Source: Deltaproteobacteria bacterium
GTDB lineage: Bacteria > Desulfobacterota > DSM-4660 > Desulfatiglandales > Desulfatiglandaceae
NCBI GenBank assembly: GCA_019307645.1
Contig: JAFDJF010000055.1
Coordinates: forward strand, 1 to 10,814
DNA: 10,814 nt
Direction of reading: 5' to 3'
In this document: piece by piece, positions 6,910-10,814 of the stretch
Layout: every line of letters starts with the position of its first letter
How positions within the stretch are numbered: the stretch's first letter is position 1
Notes under the pieces: model-generated
The model's database searches: none
What the model saw: the letters and a program-made list of their open reading frames with translations, nothing else
Told to the model about the DNA's origin: nothing
Program-made: the position numbers and the translations under genes

Positions 6910-6954
6910 TTTTTCATTCAACAAATGAACAGACAAACACAAGGAGGTTGGTTA

Positions 6955-7425
6955 ATGAAAAGGGTAAAACAGGGTAGGACTGTACTGGCGTATATGGGGA
7001 TTGTATTATTTATTTTCCTGATTAATGGATGTGCCACTGTAAATGAGGGAGACGAAGGTGCCGGCACTCAAGACAAAGGGTTTGCTCCTCCCATATATTA
7101 TGATTTCGGAGATGTTCGTCTGCCCGAAGAATTGAAGGTGGACAAAAAATCCTCTTTTGTGTACCGGACACAGGGTTTTTCTGCGGGAGCCCTCGTGTTG
7201 GAGGGAAGGGTTGAGAGATATTCTTTAATCGCATTTTTTGAAAACAGCATGGCAACTGAGAGCTGGAAGTTTATATGTTCCTTTAATTCACCTCGAACAA
7301 TCATGCTGTTTCAAAAGGAAAGCAGATGGTGTGTGATCAACATTACTGATGGCAAATTAAGCACTCTTGTTGAAATATGGGTAGCACCAACAGCAGATGA
7401 AGCGCCGCCGGGCCTGATGAAGTAG
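6955..7425 (+). CDS. Predicted lipoprotein of unknown function
   Basis: A 156-residue protein with a basic N-terminus, a hydrophobic stretch (about 10-23) and a lipobox LINGC, with Cys26 as the predicted lipidated residue. The mature part resembles short secreted proteins of Desulfobacterota and other Proteobacteria that share VRLPEEL near the start, a G-x-L-x-x-E-G-R strand, a W-containing FENSMATESWKF segment and a final VEIWVAP strand; I know no function for them. ATG 6955 is chosen because AAGGAGG (6941-6947) precedes it by 7 bases, whereas ATG 6925 has no such site and would bury the signal peptide start. The residue after Cys is Ala, not Asp, which in enterobacterial rules favours the outer membrane. 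It is convergent with the phosphatase, 21 bases between stops. Confidence 0.8.
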   Translation: MKRVKQGRTVLAYMGIVLFIFLINGCATVNEGDEGAGTQDKGFAPPIYYDFGDVRLPEELKVDKKSSFVYRTQGFSAGALVLEGRVERYSLIAFFENSMATESWKFICSFNSPRTIMLFQKESRWCVINITDGKLSTLVEIWVAPTADEAPPGLMK

Positions 7426-7446
7426 CAATGCAATTGACAGCGGGAA

Positions 7447-7935
7447 TCAGGGGGCGTTGTCCGTAGGGTTCGCCCAGGACTTAAGGAATTCCCGCTGTTC
7501 CGAGGTCTGGGTAAATCTACCGGATTTTCTAGCCTTTTCCACTGCCATTTCAAGGGAAATATTTTCAAACTCCATGAGCAGGGGTATTATGACCGAAGCG
7601 GTCCGCCCCATCCCCCCCCGGCAATGGATAACTGTTCGTTTGCCTGTAAACATGGCATCACGAATCAGATCCATTATCTGATTCAGTTGTCCGGCACCCG
7701 GAGGGTGCCCATCCACTATCGGCACATGAACCACCCTGAAAAAATCCCTGTATTCAGGTGGGATTTGCAGGGTTGTACAGGTGAGATTCACGATCAACGC
7801 GATACCTTCCTCCTTGAGTTTCTCAAGATCTTTCACCAAGTCACCATGGCGACCCGGCATTGCCGAACCGGCCACCATTTCCCCCACATGCCATCGAAAC
7901 CGAAACAAGTCGAAGCTCTCCGGTCGGTTATTCAT
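7447..7935 (-). CDS. Dual-specificity-type protein phosphatase
   Basis: A 162-residue cysteine-based phosphatase of the tyrosine/dual-specificity superfamily. The P-loop HCRGGMGRT (104-112) supplies nucleophile C105 and phosphate-binding R111. A candidate general acid is D75 in VPIVDGHPP, and QTSEQREFL (143-151) resembles the Q-loop. The single domain fills the protein and there is no signal peptide or membrane segment, so it should be cytosolic and dephosphorylate Ser/Thr/Tyr or small phosphorylated molecules. The start is uncertain: an in-frame ATG at 7956 adds seven residues (MHGKNFI). I favour 7935 because a purine-rich GGGAAAAA precedes it and no site precedes 7956; neither is strong. 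No kinase gene is nearby. It is the only minus-strand gene in the window. Confidence 0.87.
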   Translation of the reverse strand: MNNRPESFDLFRFRWHVGEMVAGSAMPGRHGDLVKDLEKLKEEGIALIVNLTCTTLQIPPEYRDFFRVVHVPIVDGHPPGAGQLNQIMDLIRDAMFTGKRTVIHCRGGMGRTASVIIPLLMEFENISLEMAVEKARKSGRFTQTSEQREFLKSWANPTDNAP

Positions 7936-8001
7936 TATGAAATTTTTCCCATGCATTGTCGTGAGTCCAAAACGCCTGAAAGACGCTTACGTGTTTTGGC
8001 A

Positions 8002-8031
8002 TATATAATCCTAAATTCGGAAGTTGGGCAA
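8002..8031 (-). promoter_or_regulatory. Weak candidate promoter for the phosphatase
   Basis: On the minus strand TTGCCC (8026-8031), an 18-base spacer and TATATA (8002-8007) lie 45-70 bases upstream of the phosphatase start. Each box matches consensus at 4 of 6 positions, so this is tentative. Confidence 0.3.
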
Positions 8032-8091
8032 GTTTGTAGAATTCACCGCCCGCTACGCTAGAGCCGCAGAGTGCGCAGAGGGAATTCTTTA

Positions 8092-8159
8092 ATTGTTTTC
8101 CGTTGACCCCAGAGGAATAGTCTAGGCATTCCACGGGGCAGGGATTGACAGAAAACAAT
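8092..8159. repeat. Imperfect 68-bp inverted repeat
   Basis: Outer arms ATTGTTTTC (8092-8100) and GAAAACAAT (8151-8159) are perfect complements, the adjoining bases pair partially, and an inner pair GGAAT (8114-8118) and ATTCC (8128-8132) nests within. No gene lies here. It could be a degraded small element or a hairpin in the gap; it is unrelated by eye to copies A-C. Confidence 0.4.
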
Positions 8160-8195
8160 CAGACCTGGCCTGCGGCACTATTTTAGGCTCCGTAG

Positions 8196-8212
8196 GGTGG
8201 GCTGTGCCCACC
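8196..8212. repeat. Short GGTGGGC hairpin
   Basis: GGTGGGC-TGT-GCCCACC is a perfect 7-bp hairpin with a 3-base loop, preceded by CGTAG. Sequences of this form recur in many bacterial genomes as small intergenic repeats. There is no T-run for termination. Confidence 0.5.
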
Positions 8213-8243
8213 AGATTTGTTATCTCCTTTAGCCGCCGAAGGC

Positions 8244-8380
8244 TGACTGTTTCGTAAAAAGTCGTCACTCCGGTGAAAACCGGAGTCCAGATCGTCTGTA
8301 ACCATTTGAAAAAACTGGATTCTCCGATAAATCGGAAAATGACAGAACATAGTGTTTTCCGACTTTTTACGAGACCATCA
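8244..8380 (-). mobile_element. MITE-like inverted-repeat element, copy B (inverted)
   Basis: Read on the minus strand this 137-bp segment aligns with copy A across its length: ends TGATGGTCTCGTAAAAAGTC, then GGAAAACAC, an eroded CATT..CCG hairpin, TCAAATGGTT, and the well-kept CTGGACTCCGG hairpin. The left end on the plus strand is TGACTGTTTCGTAAAAAGTC, changed near its tip. It abuts copy C with only four bases between. Confidence 0.75.
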
Positions 8381-8384
8381 ATGT

Positions 8385-8510
8385 TGATGGTTTCGTAAAA
8401 AGTCAAAAATACCTATAAATCGTCATTCCGGCGAAAGCCGGAATCCAGTGATTTCAATAGGTTATGGATGCCGGATCAAGCCCGGCATGACGAATTGTTA
8501 AATGACATCA
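8385..8510 (+). mobile_element. MITE-like inverted-repeat element, copy C
   Basis: Starts with TGATGGTTTCGTAAAAAGTC (8385-8404) and carries the CATTCCGG..CCGGAATCCAG hairpin (8423-8448), as in copy A. The second internal hairpin is a different variant, ATGCCGGATCAAGCCCGGCAT (trimmed here to about 8468-8488). The right end (8489-8510) is a degenerate match, ending GACATCA rather than GACCATCA. Orientation is the same as copy A and opposite to copy B. Confidence 0.7.
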
Positions 8511-8624
8511 AAAGGTCAAAAGAGCAAGCCGGCAAAAAAGTTTTTGCAGGAACAGATAATAATAAGGGCCGTTTTTCGATCCAAGCAGCTCTCTGCAAAA
8601 TGAATATATTCTCGTCAAAATAAC

Positions 8625-8667
8625 TTATCATATGATAAATTATCTTGACAAGTTTATTATATGATAT
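8625..8667. promoter_or_regulatory. Two related palindromes, probable autoregulatory operators
   Basis: TTATCATATGATAA (8625-8638) is a perfect 14-bp palindrome. A second copy, TATTATATGATA (8655-8666), matches the core of the first at 11 of 12 positions. Their centres are 29 bases apart, close to three helical turns, and they bracket the -35 box with the second one overlapping the spacer up to the -10. This arrangement suits binding by the helix-turn-helix antitoxin encoded downstream (inference). Confidence 0.55.
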
Positions 8668-8672
8668 ATTTT
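8645..8672 (+). promoter_or_regulatory. Promoter of the toxin-antitoxin operon
   Basis: A perfect -35 TTGACA (8645-8650), a 16-base spacer and TATTTT (8667-8672, 4 of 6) lie in A/T-rich DNA, predicting a start near 8679 and a leader of about 26 bases before the toxin. Confidence 0.55.
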
Positions 8673-8704
8673 AATTAAGCAGGGGCCATTTAAGAGAATG
8701 CAGA

Positions 8705-9091
8705 TTGGGTAAAACCGAAAAGGAGCGTATTGGCAACTTCCTGAAAGAATTTAAGAAAATTGCGACCCAGGGCAGGGGAATTGACCTTATATCCCGACGG
8801 AAGAACCTGGAATCTCTTGCTGGTTTAGGCCTGACTAAGCAGAACTGCAGGGATGAAATACTCAGTCTTTCTGTTGCGGATTACTGTTCAGGTCCAAAGC
8901 CGGACAGAGATAGACCCGGAAAAATCTGGGAATTCGGAAAAACAATAGTTGCCAGGGAAATCTACATCAAGTTGAAAATTGCACAGGTGGGAACTGAAAA
9001 GATTGCAAAATGCCTGTCTTTCCATGCCGCAGAGTTTCCGCTTCATTTTCCATGCAGGGAAGGTTTTAAAAAAGGAGGTGATGAAAAATGA
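8705..9091 (+). CDS. mqsR: MqsR-like toxin of a type II toxin-antitoxin system
   Basis: A 128-residue protein similar to MqsR, a RelE-fold ribonuclease that cuts mRNA. By-eye alignment to E. coli MqsR gives shared LSxxD[YF] (LSVADY, 55-60), IWEFGK against IWQDVY, EIYIKL (85-90) against QVYLKI, and SFH (105-107) against SFK. Thus Tyr87 matches the catalytic Tyr81, while His107 replaces Lys96. The fuller signature DYCSGPKPD, IWEFGK, KCLSFHAAEFPLHFP is that of longer MqsR homologues I remember. The frame opens with TTG at 8705; AGAG (8693-8696) lies 8 bases before it, an upstream in-frame stop at 8672-8674 limits alternatives, and the ATG at 8698 is out of frame and stops after four codons. The stop overlaps the antitoxin start as ATGA, and toxin-first order matches mqsRA. 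Confidence 0.8.
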   Translation: MGKTEKERIGNFLKEFKKIATQGRGIDLISRRKNLESLAGLGLTKQNCRDEILSLSVADYCSGPKPDRDRPGKIWEFGKTIVAREIYIKLKIAQVGTEKIAKCLSFHAAEFPLHFPCREGFKKGGDEK

Positions 9092-10083
9092 AGGGAATTT
9101 GTCCAAACTGTGAAAAAAAGACAAGCCTCGAATTGATCCGAACGACTGAAGGCATAGATGTGCGAGGAGAGAAAATCGAGGTCGAAATTACCTACTATAG
9201 ATGCCTGGACTGCGGTGAGGAATTTGAGGACCCTCGCTCTAATGATGACCCCCTTGATAAAGCATATAGAGAATACCGGCGGCGGCATAGCATGACCCAA
9301 CCTGAGGAGATAAAAAGTTTACGAAAAAGATATGGCCTCACCCAAAGCGAAATGTCGAAACTCCTTGGATGGGGCGCGGTAACATTGAGCCGTTATGAGA
9401 ATGGTGCACTTCAAGATGCGACCCATGAGAAGATCCTCCGCCTTGCCATGGAACCGCAGAATCTTTCAAAACTTATCGAAGAGAGTCCGGGCGCTTTGTC
9501 AGAAGAAAAGAGGAGTCATCTATTAGAGGAGCTTTGGGTTGCAGAGCAAAAATCTTATTCATTTTCAAAAATCTACGAGGAGCGCTTCGGGAGATACAGG
9601 CCTGATGTGTTCAGTGGCTATAAGTCTCTCGATCTTGCGAAACTTTGTAATGCTATTCTGTACCTGGCCATGGAAGGAGTATTGAAAACAGTTTTGAATA
9701 AGCTTCTCTTTTACTCGGACTTCAAACATTTCAAAAATTTCGCAGTGTCCATTACCGGGTCAAGATTTGCGAGAATCACTTTTGGTCCAGCACCAGACAA
9801 ATGGCGGTTCTATCTGACATCGCTCATTGAAGAAGGCGCCTTAGAAGTTGAAGAAATTTTCTATGATGAAGATGTAACAGGGGAAAAGCTAACCTCTGAG
9901 AAAAAACCTGACCTTTCAATTTTTTCGGAAGAAGAATTAGTGACTCTTGCTTCTGTCAAAAGGCATTTCAAAGGGTGGACGGCAAAAAGAATAACCGATT
10001 TCTCCCACGACGAAAAGGGCTACAAAGAAACAGAAGTGGGTCAACCCATCTCCTACGATTATGCCAAAGCGCTGCAAATTTAA
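9088..10083 (+). CDS. mqsA: MqsA-like zinc-finger/HTH antitoxin with SocA/Panacea-like domain
   Basis: A 331-residue antitoxin with three parts. The N-terminus has a zinc-ribbon pair, CPNC (5-8) and CLDC (39-42), as in MqsA, where it neutralises the toxin. An Xre-type helix-turn-helix follows (about 73-128) with GLTQSEMSKLLGWG and TLSRYENG. The C-terminal half (about 187-310) resembles DUF4065/SocA, now called Panacea, with KLLFYSDFKHFKNF (205-218), SITGSRFARITFGPAP (221-236) and a closing HDEKGYKET..ISYDYAKAL stretch. Panacea domains are known antitoxin modules paired with many toxins; E. coli MqsA (about 131 residues) lacks one. The start is firm: a strong AAAGGAGGTGA (9071-9081) lies just upstream and the ATG overlaps the toxin stop. 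It probably represses its own operon through the palindromes at 8625-8667 (inference). Confidence 0.85.
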   Translation: MKGICPNCEKKTSLELIRTTEGIDVRGEKIEVEITYYRCLDCGEEFEDPRSNDDPLDKAYREYRRRHSMTQPEEIKSLRKRYGLTQSEMSKLLGWGAVTLSRYENGALQDATHEKILRLAMEPQNLSKLIEESPGALSEEKRSHLLEELWVAEQKSYSFSKIYEERFGRYRPDVFSGYKSLDLAKLCNAILYLAMEGVLKTVLNKLLFYSDFKHFKNFAVSITGSRFARITFGPAPDKWRFYLTSLIEEGALEVEEIFYDEDVTGEKLTSEKKPDLSIFSEEELVTLASVKRHFKGWTAKRITDFSHDEKGYKETEVGQPISYDYAKALQI

Positions 10084-10121
10084 ACATTGTTTTGTTGTAA
10101 CTGCTCAGGTGGTCATGATGA

Positions 10122-10220
10122 ATGGAGGAACTACGAAACACGGGAAAGGCGCGAAAATTAGAAACCGGCAATGTCAAGCCAGTATCCTGGGAATCTATAA
10201 AAGAGAAAATTAGAGAATAA
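10122..10220 (+). pseudogene. C-terminal remnant of an addiction-module antitoxin
   Basis: A 32-codon frame (ATG 10122, TAA 10218-10220) whose end reads KARKLETGNVKPVSWESIKEKIRE trimmed, that is LETGNVKPVSWESIKEKI. This matches the usual tail of short addiction-module component antitoxins (Unstab_antitox type: x-G-x-V-x-x-[VI]-x-W-E-x-[VI]-x-x-x-[LI]). The N-terminal helices expected of a roughly 70-residue antitoxin are missing, and an in-frame TGA (10119-10121) sits directly before the ATG. The stop is two bases before the next frame, the spacing typical of an antitoxin-toxin pair. It is most likely a decayed gene. Confidence 0.55.
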
Positions 10221-10222
10221 TA

Positions 10223-10501
10223 ATGATAAGTCTTGATTTCCATCCTGACATTTTTCAGGAAGTCAGAGAGGCTTATCTTTGGTATGAGTTCAAGAGCGAA
10301 GGTTTGGGCGATGATTTTATCAGAGAACTTGAATATGCCTTCTTCTCCATAAAGGAGCTGCTGTCAGCGGCTGAAAAAATGGCTGCATTATTAACTGAGG
10401 AATACATAAATAAAAGGAGCAAAATGGCTAGCTTGCAGAAATTCCAGGCTGTGCTAAAGAAAGTACCGGATGTCCCACCGGAAAATCATGATAAACTGTA
10501 A
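10223..10501 (+). pseudogene. Truncated RelE/ParE-type toxin with an unrelated tail
   Basis: The first 45 residues (FHPDIFQEVREAYLWYEF, then GLGDDFIRELE) match the start of RelE/ParE toxins, which have the pattern A-x-x-E-[VL]-x-x-A-x-x-[WF]-Y then GLG-x-x-F. The following part, where the family carries its vRR and basic catalytic segments, is absent. Instead the frame continues into a tail ending KFQAVLKKVPDVPPENHDKL (73-92), which reads like the end of a different short protein. Within it an in-frame ATG at 10424 has AAAAGGAG (10412-10419) before it and could start a 25-residue peptide. The simplest reading is a deletion that fused a toxin 5' end to the 3' end of another small, possibly antitoxin-like, gene. 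Toxic activity is unlikely. Confidence 0.6.
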
Positions 10502-10814
10502 TTCCGAATACAGAACTGCAAAACCTGCCGCTTCACCCGAGCGCCGTTTCTTTTTAGCCGGGTAGCCGTACCCGCGAGGCAGACGGTGGTAAATAAGTAA
10601 ACAATTCAAATTTTGAGCTGATAATGATTTAACTTTGAGATAGTTTCGCCTCTACGAACAGCATGTCCAAGCAAGTTAGTTACTTTCTTACCACCGTCCC
10701 CCTTTGAAACGCTACAAGCAAAATAGATTCTTGCTCTCTAACTTTTCTGGGGTGTGCACGGTATTATAAGCTTCACTTTTTAGTTGACGATTTCGTTGCG
10801 ATTATTAGTCCATA
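10502..10814. other. Non-coding right end of the window
   Basis: I see no gene on either strand. It contains a small hairpin, CGGGTA-GCCG-TACCCG (10559-10574), and the inverted-repeat element listed at 10582-10698. The last 115 bases show nothing recognisable. Confidence 0.4.
10582..10698. repeat. 117-bp segment bounded by 19-bp inverted repeats
   Basis: GACGGTGGTAAATAAGTAA (10582-10600) and TTACTTTCTTACCACCGTC (10680-10698) are inverted repeats matching at 17 of 19 positions, with the outer 11 perfect. The interior (about 79 bases) is A/T-rich and non-coding. The size and ends suit a small non-autonomous element, unrelated by eye to copies A-C. No clear target duplication is visible. Confidence 0.5.

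Noticed and set aside
6925..6954. ATG at 6925 as the lipoprotein start
   Set aside because: No ribosome binding site precedes it; AAGGAGG lies between it and the ATG at 6955, and the longer form would spoil the signal peptide.
7624..8061. Plus-strand 145-residue ORF opposite the phosphatase
   Set aside because: It is the antisense shadow of a gene with clear catalytic motifs and has no supporting motif or ribosome binding site.
8122..8406. Minus-strand 94-residue ORF
   Set aside because: It mostly translates the inverted-repeat element copy B; its phrases repeat wherever the element occurs.
8244..8510. CRISPR array
   Set aside because: Repeats are inverted, about 130 bp long and unequal, with no regular spacers.

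Overview
The window looks like chromosomal, accessory-rich DNA of a Desulfobacterota-type bacterium (a Desulfobacterales-like sulfate reducer is my best guess). The reasons are a DapL-type lysine pathway enzyme, a sigma-54 promoter with NtrC-family machinery, a short protein rich in RRxxxDRR blocks, and dispersed inverted-repeat elements of a kind I associate with that group. This assignment is inference; there is no rRNA or tRNA gene here to settle it.

Layout. Positions 1-441 hold the tail of an unidentified gene and a very short flagellar rod/hook-type protein. Positions 442-1415 are mostly non-coding but contain a well-formed sigma-54 promoter (765-782), a leader with nested hairpins (804-875), an arginine-rich 48-residue protein (917-1063) and an intrinsic terminator (1137-1167). 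Next comes an NtrC-family response regulator (1416-2582) that lacks both the GAFTGA loop and the C-terminal Fis-type DNA-binding domain. It is followed by a DASS/SLC13 sodium:anion symporter (2666-4186), LL-diaminopimelate aminotransferase dapL (4298-5524) and a radical SAM protein with an unusually long first cysteine spacing (5749-6681).

From 6682 to 8704 genes are sparse and repeats are dense. There is a lipoprotein (6955-7425), a convergent dual-specificity-type phosphatase on the minus strand (7447-7935), and three copies of one roughly 125-137 bp inverted-repeat element (6776-6909, 8244-8380, 8385-8510); the last two abut in opposite orientation.

Positions 8625-10083 form a complete toxin-antitoxin operon: an MqsR-like toxin followed, with a 4-base overlap, by a three-part antitoxin (MqsA-like zinc finger, helix-turn-helix, SocA/Panacea-like C-terminal domain). 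A promoter with two copies of one palindrome lies in front. Directly downstream are broken remains of a second toxin-antitoxin pair (10122-10501) and an unassigned 117-bp inverted-repeat element (10582-10698).

The genes do not form one pathway. The points most worth following up are the apparently inactivated NtrC-like regulator beside a lone sigma-54-driven micro-gene, the MqsR/zinc-HTH-Panacea module with its paired operators, and the toxin-antitoxin debris next to it.
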